Positions 35,902 to 45,177 of a stretch of DNA of 64,000 nt are shown here, piece after piece. Source of the stretch: Bacteroidales bacterium (GTDB lineage Bacteria; Bacteroidota; Bacteroidia; Bacteroidales; GCA-2748055); NCBI GenBank assembly GCA_029210585.1, contig JARGFP010000023.1, positions 1 through 64,000 on the forward strand, in the 5' to 3' direction. The notes below the pieces were generated by a model. The model saw only the letters and a list, made by a program, of their open reading frames with translations. It did no database searches and was not told the origin of the DNA. Numbering within the stretch: position 1 is the first letter of the stretch; each line of letters begins with the position of its first letter. Both the position numbers and the translations under genes were made by a program.

Positions 35902-37344
35902 GTGAACTACGACGTAATCATCATCGGCGGCGGACTCGGAGGCCTCTGTGCCGGCGCAAAACTTGCGAAAGAAGGGAAACAGATCCTGTTGCTGGAGCAA
36001 CACGACCGTCCAGGGGGGTGTGCCACCACATTCACCAGGAGAGAATTTACCATGGAAGTGGGACTGCACGAAATGGACGGACTGCATCCATCGGATGGCA
36101 AGACAAAAATGTTCAACGACCTGGGATTATTTGACGGGGTTGAATATCTTCCCCTGCCAGAATTCTACAGGTTCTTCAATGGCAGGACCGACCTGGTGAT
36201 GCCGCATGACCAGGAGAAGGCCAGGGCATTGCTGAAAGCGCATTTCCCCGGTGAGAAAGCAGGCATAGATGCCTATTTTCACCGGTTGATGAATGCACGG
36301 AGAATCAATGTAATGGAGCGGGACCAGCCCGACATTTCCGTGGGAGAATTCCTCGATGCCACCTTCACCAGTGAGGAGATCAAACTGGTGCTGCTGGGAA
36401 ACCTCGGGTATTTTCATGACGATCCATACGGTCTTTCGCTCCGATACTTCTCCATGGCAGAAAGTGCCTTTTTTCAGGGGCGGGCCAATTTCATCCAGGG
36501 AGGATCCCAGCAACTGTCAGACAAACTGGTCAGTATCATTCGTGCGCACGGCGGCAAAGTACTGCTGAACCACCGGGTCACATCCATCGATGCCGAAGCG
36601 GGGAAGATCAATTCCGTAAGATTCATCAACACCCAACCCGGGGACCATTCCCTTGTTGAGGCACGGGCAAAGGATTTTATTGCAAATGCAGCGCTGCCCC
36701 TGGTTTCGGACATGATACAGGTCCCGGCAGGTGAAAGGCTTTCGGAAGAGATCTCCGGGCAGCGGCTGGGCGCTTCATTGCTGACGGTTTATTATGGTTT
36801 TTCAACGTCCCTGAAAACGCTGGGGCACTTCCATTATTCCACCTTTGTCTTCGACGGCTCTGTTAGAACGCAGAAAGACATCAGGGCCAATAACAGGGAT
36901 GATTTCTCCCGGCGCGGTTTTACCTTCGTGGATTACAGCCAGGTGGATTCCCGGCTTGCGCCGGAGGGAAAAAGTGTAGGGGCCATTTGCTGCATCGATT
37001 ACCTGGACGACTGGAAAGACCTTTCGAAAGAAGCATACAGCGCGAAAAAGCAGCTGGTCGGGGAACATCTCACTGAGAGGCTGGAGCAACTGATCCCCGG
37101 CTGCCGCGAACATATTGCACACATGGAAGTGGGAACATCGAAAACCGTACACCGCTATACAGGCAATCCGGGCGGTGCAGTTTACGGGTTTGCCCAGGTA
37201 CCGAACAGACCGAAACTTACATCACTCGAAGGGATTGAAAACCTTCACGTGGCTTCGGCCTGGGGAAAATTCGGTGGCGGCTTCTCAGGAGCCCTCTTCA
37301 GCGGGTACATGACTGCGATGGACTTGTTGCGCCGGTCCGGATAA
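35902..37344 (+). CDS. CrtI/retinol-saturase-like FAD-dependent oxidoreductase
   Basis: FAD-dependent oxidoreductase of 480 residues in the phytoene desaturase/retinol saturase superfamily. The N-terminal dinucleotide motif is DVIIIGGGLGGLCAGAKLAK then LLEQHDRPGG. A substrate region (FFQGRANFIQGGSQQLSDKL) follows, with a C-terminal FAD motif (ENLHVASAWGKFGGGFSGAL). The start is GTG 35902. No crtB or other carotenoid gene is nearby, so a fatty-acyl or polyene substrate is as likely as a carotenoid. It is 92 bases after the GNAT-like gene on the same strand, probably the third gene of the unit. Confidence 0.85.
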   Translation: MNYDVIIIGGGLGGLCAGAKLAKEGKQILLLEQHDRPGGCATTFTRREFTMEVGLHEMDGLHPSDGKTKMFNDLGLFDGVEYLPLPEFYRFFNGRTDLVMPHDQEKARALLKAHFPGEKAGIDAYFHRLMNARRINVMERDQPDISVGEFLDATFTSEEIKLVLLGNLGYFHDDPYGLSLRYFSMAESAFFQGRANFIQGGSQQLSDKLVSIIRAHGGKVLLNHRVTSIDAEAGKINSVRFINTQPGDHSLVEARAKDFIANAALPLVSDMIQVPAGERLSEEISGQRLGASLLTVYYGFSTSLKTLGHFHYSTFVFDGSVRTQKDIRANNRDDFSRRGFTFVDYSQVDSRLAPEGKSVGAICCIDYLDDWKDLSKEAYSAKKQLVGEHLTERLEQLIPGCREHIAHMEVGTSKTVHRYTGNPGGAVYGFAQVPNRPKLTSLEGIENLHVASAWGKFGGGFSGALFSGYMTAMDLLRRSG

Positions 37345-37348
37345 CCCA

Positions 37349-40300
37349 CTATTTTTCAATGACCTCCACCCTGAAAGGTTCGAAGAGGCCGTAATCCACC
37401 AGGTCATATGCTGTTCCCCCTGGTTGTTCAGCGGGTGCATATTTGAAGCTCCAGGGAGTGACGATACCCTTGTTTTTAACGTTATGGTGTGGACCGAGCA
37501 GGTTCTTGAGTGAGCCATAGACTGTAACAGTCAGCTCGTTGCTGCCCTTTTTTACATATTTATCGATACGCAATTGCCAGGGTTGTGTAAAAATGGTTCC
37601 TGCATGTTCTCCGTTTACGCTGACAGCTGCCACCGTGCCATGCCAGTCGGGCAGGGTAACCCTGGCCAGGGCCATATTATCAAGTTCGAAGGTTGCTGTA
37701 TATCCCACCCTGTCGCTGTAAAACGGCATCCCCGTTTCTTTCCATGATCCGATCGAACGGTCGCCTGATGTTGCAAGCAACCACCCTTGACTCAGGGGAT
37801 GCACATCAAAATCACCAACAAGGCAGACCGGTTCAAGTTCGCAATGTACCGACATAGGATCGGCCTTCAGTTCAATGAAATTGGTTTCCGGGCGAATCCC
37901 TTCTTTGACCAGGTAGACACCAAATCCTTTGTCGAGCCACCATTCCCCGGGCTCGGGTTCGAGCAGGACATCATTCACCCGGACTTCGTACAGGTGGGGC
38001 CGCTCTACGACCAGCCGCAGATCGCGTGACCTGAAATCACTATCCACGAAGAAAGGATACTGAACCGAAAAACCTGATCCCGGCGGGAAGGTATCCCTGT
38101 CGATGATCTCCGTTTTGAACTGGGAAGCAGAAACCCACGGATTCACTTCAAATCCATGATGACGGAAGATATCCGTCTGCACATCGTAAAAATACTTTAC
38201 TGCAGAGGTGTCTCCATCGAGAATGACCCTGCAATAATCGAGGTTGAGCGCATTTTCGCCGGGAACAGTGGTTTCGATTGCTGACAGTGCAACATCCCGG
38301 GCTTCACCGGACCATTTCAGGCGCCGACGTTCATTTCCATCAATTTCGGTTTCACTGATAAAAAGCAGCAGTGACCCGCAGGGGTCCAGTTCAGCATCGA
38401 AACTCAGGATATTCCCTGACAGCACTCCGGGATAATGCTCCACTTTTCCCGTGAACAGATCCAAGTGTGCGATATCGCTGCCCTGGCTCAGCATGCTTAT
38501 GGAGCACGTTGCTTCCTTGCTGGAATTTACCAGGAAAACCAATTGTCCGTCGTCCAGTTCCCTGCGCATATGGAGCAGATCCCCGCCGTGTTGCTCCACA
38601 ATTACAAATTCATCCCGGTGCAGGTAGTTGATCAGCCTGGGGTCGTTGCATCCCCCGAGCGAATACCACTGGTCGGCATATTCGATCGACCAGTCCACAC
38701 ATTTATCGGTCAGCCTGCCATCGATAAAGGCAGGTGGTTCACACAATGCAATGATGATTCCCCCGCCTGCAAGGTATTGTTCGAGCAGTGCTGCCGTTTC
38801 ACTGTTCAGGTTGGTCAGAAAACGCGGAATCACAACGAAGTTGTACTTCCTCTGGCCGATCACAAACTGTTCATCTTCAATGGATCCATGGTCCCTGATG
38901 ATGTTTTCGGAGCCAAGGTCATATTCAATTTGCTCACTTTCAAGAAGTTCAAGCAGTTGGTTGAATTCTTCGTTCATTGCATCCAGGTGGGCGTTTCCGG
39001 CTCCCGGCTGGTACATCATCCATGCCGAGGTGGTTGGTTCCAGGATCAATGTTCTGTTCACCTGTTCTCCTGAACTGAGGGCCAGGGATAGTCGTCCGAA
39101 ATAGTCATTTAACACAGGGTATTCATCCCACCAGGGTGCATGGTAGGAAAAGGACTGGGGAAAATCATGTTTGCGGTCCCCCAGGAGGGTCTGGAAAGAT
39201 AGGTGCTGGTTCATGAGATTGACACCCAGGACAAATTCCCAGTCGCCGTTGCGTTTCATATCCTCGAATGTAAGTTCCCAACCTGAGGCCCCGTAAGTCT
39301 CGCTGAGCTTCCGCACCCTTCCCAGCTGGTTCCCTACACTGTTCAGTTCCCTCACCGCGCGGATATTTCCGAACTGGTCGGGCCTGTCGCGCCAGGCATT
39401 GAACAGCATATCGATCCCGGGCACCTGGTGCCAGGCATACATGGCCATGTTGTCGGGACCATGGTGCGGACTGGGCCAGCCGTGTTCCCAGTAATGGCCG
39501 GTCCATGCCAGGTCATTTGCTTCTGTATATGCATGCCAGGGCCTGGACCAGCGGTCGATAAACAGTTCCAGCAGCAACTGGTAATAATTATGACGCACCT
39601 GTCCCGACATGGGTGTGGTTTCAACCAGGGCATTCAGGTGTGGCTCCAGTCGGTATCCCCAGCGTTCTGTGAACCGTTCGAAAAGATCCGGGGTCCACCG
39701 GATCAGGTCACCCCCTCCCTGTGGGGCGATGTTTGGTTCATCTGTAAACACCCCGGGAATCACATTGCCAAAAAAGGAACCTGTCTTTTCCTCGTAGCCG
39801 GTCATCGTCACCTCGATGAACTTTTCGGTGACCCCCGGCTTGAGCAGGTCCACATAAGAAAACCCTGCGTACCAGTCCCGCAACGGGAAATACACTTTTT
39901 CGTAGAGGATAAATTCGCCTTTAGTTCCAGTCATGGTTCGCCAGGATGCCGTAATATCAACCAGGGAGTCCCGCACTGCGTAGATCAGCAGGTATTCTTT
40001 TGCACTGTCGGGCTGCAGGACGGTCTGCCGCTGCATCCTGAGGGCATGCCCTTCGTTATATGAACCAGGCATTTCAGCAGCCACGTGTCCGCCTGCGAAT
40101 CCACTCGGGAATGAGTTTTCATCATACAGCCACAGGTCCAGTCCAAGTCTGCGGGCCCGCTTCGTGGCATATTCCACGAGGCTGTACCACTCTTCTGATG
40201 CATATTCGATGATCAGTCCATACCTGGGATGCACAAAAACACCGCCGAATCCTTTTTTAGCAAAATCTTCCAGTTGTTCATCGATCACAGACATGGTCAC

Positions 40301-40471
40301 CTCCCCGTTCCACACCCAGAAAGGCACTGTTTTATAGGCATTCGGAACCGCTTCGAAATATTTGTTCAGTTGCCTGAAGGAGGTAAAATGTGTATCCATC
40401 TGCACTTTATCCTTGCATGAAACGGAAAGGATCAATACTGTAACTACAATAAAAATGTGCCTGGTTTTCAT
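37349..40471 (-). CDS. Large lipoprotein glycoside hydrolase, GH106-like (putative alpha-L-rhamnosidase)
   Basis: Protein of 1040 residues with a lipobox (LILSVSC, Cys19). The start of the catalytic part (VPFWVWNGEVTMSVIDEQLE, FGGVFVHPRYGL, LGLDLWLYDENSFPSG) is the pattern of GH106-type enzymes and relatives. A TIM-barrel-like region with FTDEPNIAP and GHYWEHGWPSPHHG follows, and the C-terminal 250 residues contain GH2-type jelly-roll sequence (VSVNGEHAGTIFTQPW). GH106 members are alpha-L-rhamnosidases acting on rhamnogalacturonan; the two GH78 genes in the window fit that theme. Family membership is a pattern judgement. The in-frame ATG at 40495 would precede the signal peptide, so 40471 is used. 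Confidence 0.72.
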   Translation of the reverse strand: MKTRHIFIVVTVLILSVSCKDKVQMDTHFTSFRQLNKYFEAVPNAYKTVPFWVWNGEVTMSVIDEQLEDFAKKGFGGVFVHPRYGLIIEYASEEWYSLVEYATKRARRLGLDLWLYDENSFPSGFAGGHVAAEMPGSYNEGHALRMQRQTVLQPDSAKEYLLIYAVRDSLVDITASWRTMTGTKGEFILYEKVYFPLRDWYAGFSYVDLLKPGVTEKFIEVTMTGYEEKTGSFFGNVIPGVFTDEPNIAPQGGGDLIRWTPDLFERFTERWGYRLEPHLNALVETTPMSGQVRHNYYQLLLELFIDRWSRPWHAYTEANDLAWTGHYWEHGWPSPHHGPDNMAMYAWHQVPGIDMLFNAWRDRPDQFGNIRAVRELNSVGNQLGRVRKLSETYGASGWELTFEDMKRNGDWEFVLGVNLMNQHLSFQTLLGDRKHDFPQSFSYHAPWWDEYPVLNDYFGRLSLALSSGEQVNRTLILEPTTSAWMMYQPGAGNAHLDAMNEEFNQLLELLESEQIEYDLGSENIIRDHGSIEDEQFVIGQRKYNFVVIPRFLTNLNSETAALLEQYLAGGGIIIALCEPPAFIDGRLTDKCVDWSIEYADQWYSLGGCNDPRLINYLHRDEFVIVEQHGGDLLHMRRELDDGQLVFLVNSSKEATCSISMLSQGSDIAHLDLFTGKVEHYPGVLSGNILSFDAELDPCGSLLLFISETEIDGNERRRLKWSGEARDVALSAIETTVPGENALNLDYCRVILDGDTSAVKYFYDVQTDIFRHHGFEVNPWVSASQFKTEIIDRDTFPPGSGFSVQYPFFVDSDFRSRDLRLVVERPHLYEVRVNDVLLEPEPGEWWLDKGFGVYLVKEGIRPETNFIELKADPMSVHCELEPVCLVGDFDVHPLSQGWLLATSGDRSIGSWKETGMPFYSDRVGYTATFELDNMALARVTLPDWHGTVAAVSVNGEHAGTIFTQPWQLRIDKYVKKGSNELTVTVYGSLKNLLGPHHNVKNKGIVTPWSFKYAPAEQPGGTAYDLVDYGLFEPFRVEVIEK

Positions 40472-40722
40472 ATTACGAAGGTTTAAATTGGTCATTGCCA
40501 GCGAGCAGGGTGAGATTGGTTACAGGTTGATCATTTCCCGGACGGTTGCAGGAAAACATGGTGACTGCAAAGAAAATAACAGACCAGGTCCGGGAAAAAT
40601 ATTTCATTGCTGCATGGTTTGGTGATCGATTAGCTTGCATGTAAAAATAGTTTTTTAAGCGGACTTTAAAAAGAATGCCGGCTCCAAATTCTTTTGTATC
40701 TTGCTGCCAAAATGAATGAACG

Positions 40723-41406
40723 ATGTACAGATTGAAAATATGGATACTGCTCATTTTTGCTGCTACACTCAGCCTGCAGTCCTGCTTCGAGATTCGTGAA
40801 GTTGTTACTTTCCGGAAAGACGGTTCCGGATCATTCAGCCTCAGCATTGACCTGAGCCAGGTAAAGCAGATGATACAGGGATTTGGCCAGCAGGATAATG
40901 CAGCGGATGGAAGTCCGTTCAAGAACATGGAAGCCGAATACGATAAAACGCGTCAAAAGCTTGAAAATGTGGACGGTGTAACGAACATGAAATTTATTTC
41001 TGAAAACGATGGTTATGTGATTACCACGGGCTTTGATTTCTCCGATGTTGCTGCGCTGAACAGGGGAATGGATGTGGTATATGAAAATGCGTCCGAACCT
41101 GGTGATGTGCCGGAATATTATAAGTTCAAAAGGCGAAGCTTTGAGCGTACTGATTCGCACAATTTTCTCGACCTGGTGAAAAATGAATTTGCAGGCAGCG
41201 ACATGGGTATCGAAGGCATGGACCTTTCCACTCTGTTTTCAAATGTTGCCTACGTCAACGAAATCCATTTCGAAGCCAGGGAGGTCAGGCGGGTACGCTC
41301 CGGTAATGTTGAAGTTTCAGAAGACGGCACCACCGTTACCAACCGCTACCTCATTTTCAATGAAACTATTGACCAGGAACTGGAATTCAGGCTCAGGGTG
41401 AAATAA
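40723..41406 (+). CDS. Lipoprotein of unknown function
   Basis: Predicted lipoprotein of 227 residues: signal peptide with lipobox LQSC (Cys21), then FEIREVVTFRKDGSGSFSLS, which resembles the start of small Bacteroidota outer-membrane lipoproteins that begin 'E-x-V-x-F-x-x-D-G-S-G'. A helical middle (KQMIQGFGQQDNAAD) and a beta-rich C-terminus follow (VSEDGTTVTNRYLIFNETID). I do not recognise a specific family. It is a single gene with no operon partner. Confidence 0.7.
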   Translation: MYRLKIWILLIFAATLSLQSCFEIREVVTFRKDGSGSFSLSIDLSQVKQMIQGFGQQDNAADGSPFKNMEAEYDKTRQKLENVDGVTNMKFISENDGYVITTGFDFSDVAALNRGMDVVYENASEPGDVPEYYKFKRRSFERTDSHNFLDLVKNEFAGSDMGIEGMDLSTLFSNVAYVNEIHFEAREVRRVRSGNVEVSEDGTTVTNRYLIFNETIDQELEFRLRVK

Positions 41407-41460
41407 CACACCAAGCTCAGAATGTTACATTATACGCAGGAGGATCTTTCAGCAGCAATT

Positions 41461-42165
41461 TCAGTCCTTTACCAGTAATTCTTCCAGTTTCCGGATGCGT
41501 TCATCCATTTCACTGATTTTTTCATCACGTTCCGAAATCTGTTGTTGCTGTTCCTTCATTGCTTCCACCAGCAGTGTACTTACTTTCTGGTAATTCACCG
41601 ACTTGTATCCCCTGCTATCGGTACTGACAAGTTCCGGCATGACGGATTCCACCTCCTGCGCGATGAAGCCAAGGTGTTTCTGGTCATCGAAGTTACGTTC
41701 GGGAAACCTGTCACGGTCCCATTTGTAGGTCACGCCTTCCAGGGAAGTGATCACATCGAGTGCCTCCTGAAGGGATTCAATGTTCTTTTTAAACCGGGCA
41801 TCTGAATTTGTGGCTACTTCGCCAACAGAGATGGTGCCATTCGCTACCAGTGCATATGCCGAGTCGGGCTTCGCATTGACGCCTGTGAAAGCATTGATCC
41901 TGAGCATGTCACGGTCAAATTGGCCCACCATCAGGCTGCGCGTCTCATCCTTGTTTCCGTTTTCCAGGACAAACAGGTTGTTTGCCTCCGGGAATGCTTC
42001 TGCGGCATTGTTCCCAATAAATACGTTGTTGGACCCCTTGTTGCGGCTGCCTGCATTGCTGCCCAGGTAAACATTTCCCGAACCCATATTGTCGGCTCCG
42101 GCATGACTTCCCAGGAACAATGCGAGTAGGGCTTAAAGTTGTTTAAAATACCTGTACATTTTCAT
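41461..42165 (-). pseudogene. Endosialidase-chaperone (S74) surface protein, disrupted
   Basis: The readable part (from TTG 42120) has 219 residues: short Gly/Asn repeats (GSGNVYLGSNAG, GSNNVFIGNNAAEAF), an intramolecular chaperone domain (SDARFKKNIESLQEALDVI, KHLGFIAQEVESVMPELV, VNYQKVSTLLVEAM) and a C-terminal coiled coil. Upstream in the same frame, ATG 42165 begins MKMYRYFKQL, then TAA (42135-42133), then ALLALFLGSHAG. This looks like a signal peptide with a stop codon in its core, fused to a few repeats of a much larger head. I read it as a shortened, inactivated adhesin- or fibre-like gene, unless the TAA is a sequencing error. Confidence 0.7.
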
Positions 42166-42569
42166 ATGCAAAAGAATTATTTGAAGTATGATGAGGGTTT
42201 CATGATTTACCCGTTAAATGAAAGACCAAATTACAAAGAATTTGGTTGTGCAAAAAGTGGTACACTTTTTAGTGTTTCGATTCAGCTTAAAAAAATCATC
42301 TGTACTTACAAAGAAAGTTTTTTTATAATTGATTTGGTGAAACTCTAAGAATAATTTACTTTTGGCCCTTCTTTTGAATAAAAGAATCCTTTTCCGTTTA
42401 GTATCAAAAGCTGTCCTTTAAACATGATTAAATGATGAGTGCGCCTGAAACTTGTTTTTTGCAGGATTGCATAATGATGATGCCTGGCATTTATTTCTTT
42501 GCAAATATATGTCCCGGGCAAACCGCACCATCATTAAATGAAAATTAACTATCCTACAATCACTGATCT
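42166..42569. other. 404-base intergenic region upstream of nhaA
   Basis: No credible gene is seen. It holds two perfect hairpins: AAAAAGTG (42252-42259) / CACTTTTT (42263-42270) around GTA, and TTCTTTT (42369-42375) / AAAAGAA (42380-42386) around GAAT. They may be terminators of now-silent transcripts or protein sites. TTTCTTTG near 42494-42501 is a 7/8 -7 element for nhaA. Confidence 0.4.
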
Positions 42570-43964
42570 ATGGCTAACCAAATGAAAGAAGAGAGCATTA
42601 TTTACAGGCTGATCACTTCCCCTTTGCAGAGATTTGCAAAAATTGAGGGTTTGGGGGGTATCCTGTTATTAGCAGCAACTGTTCTCGCCATTTTCTGGGC
42701 AAATTCGCCCTGGGGAAATGTGTATGAATCAATCTGGCAGTACAAAATTGGAATTGATGCGGACACATTCCATCTGAAAAAACCAGTCATCCTATGGATC
42801 AACGACGGACTGATGGCCATCTTCTTCTTTCTGATAGGACTCGAAATCAAGAGGGAGCTGATTATTGGTGAACTGAACACCCCGAAGAAAGCTGCATTAC
42901 CGATTTTTGCAGCGGTGGGTGGAATGATACTCCCGGTAATGTTTTACACTCTGCTCAATAAAAACCCGGATGCCGCACAAGGGTGGGGAATTCCAATGGC
43001 AACAGATATCGCTTTTTCCCTTGCCATAATCAATGCCCTGGGAAAGCGGGTACCCGTGGCTATCAAGGTGTTCCTGACAGCATTCGCGATCATTGACGAC
43101 CTTGGAGCCGTTCTTATCATTGCGCTGTTTTACAGTGAGGATCTGCATGTCAATCTTTTGCTGATCTCGGTGATCCCCCTACTTATTCTTTTTATCGCAA
43201 ACCGGTTCGGTTATTATTCAAGATTCGTCTGGATTGTTCTTGGAATCGCCATCTGGGTGCTCTTTTTAAAAGGCGGGATTCACCCAACCATTGCAGGTGT
43301 AATTATTGCATTTACCATTCCGATAAAAAGGAAGATTGAGGTAAAGGAGTACAGGAATACACTTACTGAACTGGGCCAAAAGCTGGATAAATCAACAGCA
43401 GCTGAGTCAATGATTCTTACACATGAGCAGGCAGAACAGATACACGAGCTGGAACAGGTCATACGGAAGGTCCAGTCGAGGCTCCAGGAGCAGGAGCATA
43501 AGCTGCATGGACTGGTAACTTTTTTCATACTGCCCCTGTTTGCGCTGGCAAACGCCGGGGTTGTATTCAATATGGAAGAAGGGCTTGACTGGCATATTGC
43601 GATGACGATTGCTGTTTCCTTGTTTGTCGGAAAGTTTATAGGTATCCCGCTCTTTACATGGATCGGGATTAAACTAAAACTTACGGAATTACCCACCGGA
43701 ATTAAATTTTCAAAGATATTTGGCGTAGGACTGCTGGCAGGTGTAGGGTTTACCATGGCAATATTTATTGCCAACCTGGCTTTTTTGAACCAGCCCATCC
43801 TGACAAACTCAGCCAAGATCGGTATCCTGATCGGCTCTTTCTGTGCAGGCGTCATAGGCTATGTTGTTGTGCGGTTTTCCACGAGGGAATATGCTGAAAA
43901 ACTAAAAGAAAAAGAAGATAGCGATGGTAAAATAACTGGTCCTGACATCAAAGAAGACCTCTAA
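42570..43964 (+). CDS. nhaA: Na+/H+ antiporter NhaA
   Basis: Inner-membrane antiporter of 464 residues that exports sodium in exchange for protons. The ion-binding double aspartate is present in FAIIDDLGAVLIIALFY near residue 172. Other signatures are LEIKRELIIGEL, ATDIAFSLAIINALGKRVP and LLAGVGFTMAIFIANLAF. It is longer than Escherichia coli NhaA because of a charged, helical insertion at about 255-310 (KEYRNTLTELGQKLDKSTAA, LEQVIRKVQSRLQEQEHKL), which occurs in many Bacteroidota forms. It is a single gene without an nhaR-like regulator nearby. Confidence 0.96.
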   Translation: MANQMKEESIIYRLITSPLQRFAKIEGLGGILLLAATVLAIFWANSPWGNVYESIWQYKIGIDADTFHLKKPVILWINDGLMAIFFFLIGLEIKRELIIGELNTPKKAALPIFAAVGGMILPVMFYTLLNKNPDAAQGWGIPMATDIAFSLAIINALGKRVPVAIKVFLTAFAIIDDLGAVLIIALFYSEDLHVNLLLISVIPLLILFIANRFGYYSRFVWIVLGIAIWVLFLKGGIHPTIAGVIIAFTIPIKRKIEVKEYRNTLTELGQKLDKSTAAESMILTHEQAEQIHELEQVIRKVQSRLQEQEHKLHGLVTFFILPLFALANAGVVFNMEEGLDWHIAMTIAVSLFVGKFIGIPLFTWIGIKLKLTELPTGIKFSKIFGVGLLAGVGFTMAIFIANLAFLNQPILTNSAKIGILIGSFCAGVIGYVVVRFSTREYAEKLKEKEDSDGKITGPDIKEDL

Positions 43965-44021
43965 ATCATCAAAAAAGGCGAAATTCTTTCGAAAATCTGG
44001 CTTTCGTGTTTCTTTGAATCG

Positions 44022-44057
44022 TATCTTTGTATAATTTTACGAGTTCATGTTGAACTC
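44022..44057 (+). promoter_or_regulatory. RRM gene promoter and 5' UTR hairpin
   Basis: TATCTTTG at 44022-44029 is an exact -7 consensus. Just downstream, at about the transcript start, GAGTTCA (44041-44047) and TGAACTC (44051-44057) form a perfect 7-bp hairpin around TGT. A U-rich stretch leads to the ATG. Confidence 0.5.
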
Positions 44058-44083
44058 TTGTATTAATTTATTTATTTTTTCTT

Positions 44084-44365
44084 ATGAACATTTTTTGCGC
44101 AAAATTGAATTATGACACACAGGAAGAGGATCTCAGATCCGCTTTCGAAGCGTATGGAGAAGTCAGCTCTGTAAAAATTATTATGGACAAATTCTCCGGC
44201 AGGTCAAAAGGGTATGGTTTCGTTGAAATGACAGATGACTCAGAAGGTCAGGCAGCCATTGACGGACTTAACGACACTGAACTGCAAGGCAGAACCATCG
44301 TAGTTAAGAAAGCAAATCCCAGGAACGACGATCGTCGTGGCTCCAGGGATGGTGGTTACAGGTAG
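44084..44365 (+). CDS. RRM-domain RNA-binding protein
   Basis: Single RNA-recognition-motif protein of 93 residues. RNP2 (NIFCAKL) and RNP1 (KGYGFVEM) are present with the usual aromatic residues, and the short C-terminal tail is basic (NPRNDDRRGSRDGGYR). Bacteroidota lack typical Hfq in many lineages, and RRM proteins are thought to act as RNA chaperones there; in Bacteroides one affects regulation of polysaccharide use. The gene has its own promoter with a 5' UTR hairpin and ends at a strong terminator. Confidence 0.93.
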   Translation: MNIFCAKLNYDTQEEDLRSAFEAYGEVSSVKIIMDKFSGRSKGYGFVEMTDDSEGQAAIDGLNDTELQGRTIVVKKANPRNDDRRGSRDGGYR

Positions 44366-44394
44366 GAAAGTTATTAACTGACTTATAGTGTGAT

Positions 44395-44423
44395 GGTCCC
44401 CGGTTTTCCGGGGACCTTTTTTT
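44395..44423. terminator. Intrinsic terminator (RRM gene)
   Basis: GGTCCCCGG (44395-44403) and CCGGGGACC (44408-44416) form a perfect 9-bp stem with a four-base loop. Seven T follow. The stop codon of the convergent UPF0316 gene overlaps the T-run. Confidence 0.9.
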
Positions 44424-44988
44424 ATTTAAAGAGCCTGCTTCGCCTGACAGGGGACTGACCGTAATAAATCTCCTTGCTCACCTTGCGGATGGCCTCCACG
44501 GTATAGAGTGCATTAGGATTGTACTGGCGGATCAGTTCGATCACCTGGTCTATATTTTTCCTGTTGATAATCACATACAGTACTGCAACCTCACCGTTGA
44601 CACCCATGGCCTTGATGGAGGTGATCCCGAAGCCTTTGTCCTTCAGTGTTGCAATAAGTTCATGCGCCTCCATTTTTGTGATTACGCGCACCAGTTCATG
44701 ACCGATGGCGAGGCGCTCCTCGAGCCACATTCCGACCAGGTTACCCGTGGCAAAACCTCCGGCGCAGGCCACAAAAGCGACCCAGTTGTTGAGATCAGCC
44801 ATCACCCGGCTTACCACAAAGATCCAGATCAGGATCTCAAAGAAGCCGATGACCGGGGCAACCTTCTTAAGTCCCTTCGAGACGAAAATGATCCGAAGTG
44901 TTCCGAGTGAAACATCAATAATGCGCAAAAGAAAGATCATCACCGGAACGGCGATCATTGTAAACTCTTCACTTTCAATAAAATTCAT
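44422..44988 (-). CDS. UPF0316/DUF2179 membrane protein
   Basis: Membrane protein of 188 residues with three N-terminal transmembrane segments (MIAVPVMIFLLRIIDVSLGT, VIGFFEILIWIFVVSRVMA, WVAFVACAGGFATGNLVGMW) and a soluble C-terminal DUF2179 domain (VITKMEAHELIATLKDKGFG, LYVIINRKNIDQVIELI). This matches the UPF0316 family of unknown function. It is a single gene, divergent from the desaturase gene. Confidence 0.9.
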   Translation of the reverse strand: MNFIESEEFTMIAVPVMIFLLRIIDVSLGTLRIIFVSKGLKKVAPVIGFFEILIWIFVVSRVMADLNNWVAFVACAGGFATGNLVGMWLEERLAIGHELVRVITKMEAHELIATLKDKGFGITSIKAMGVNGEVAVLYVIINRKNIDQVIELIRQYNPNALYTVEAIRKVSKEIYYGQSPVRRSRLFK

Positions 44989-45177
44989 AATTATATAAGT
45001 GTTTTTTACCTGTCACAATTTTAATGAATATTATTGGAATTCATCCTGTATCTGACCCGGGATATACAATTTCATCCCTCGGCCGGAACAAAACCCAATT
45101 TTTACTGTTTGATAAAAGATACCTTATAATAATCCGCTGCCCCGATACATTGGATCAGCAGCAAATACAAAAGCAGC

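Noticed and set aside
39428-40063. 211-codon plus-strand ORF
   Set aside because: Antisense to the GH106-like gene; composition typical of a shadow frame.
42139-42348. 69-codon plus-strand ORF
   Set aside because: No promoter, no recognisable protein features, and it overlaps the 5' end of the disrupted S74 gene.
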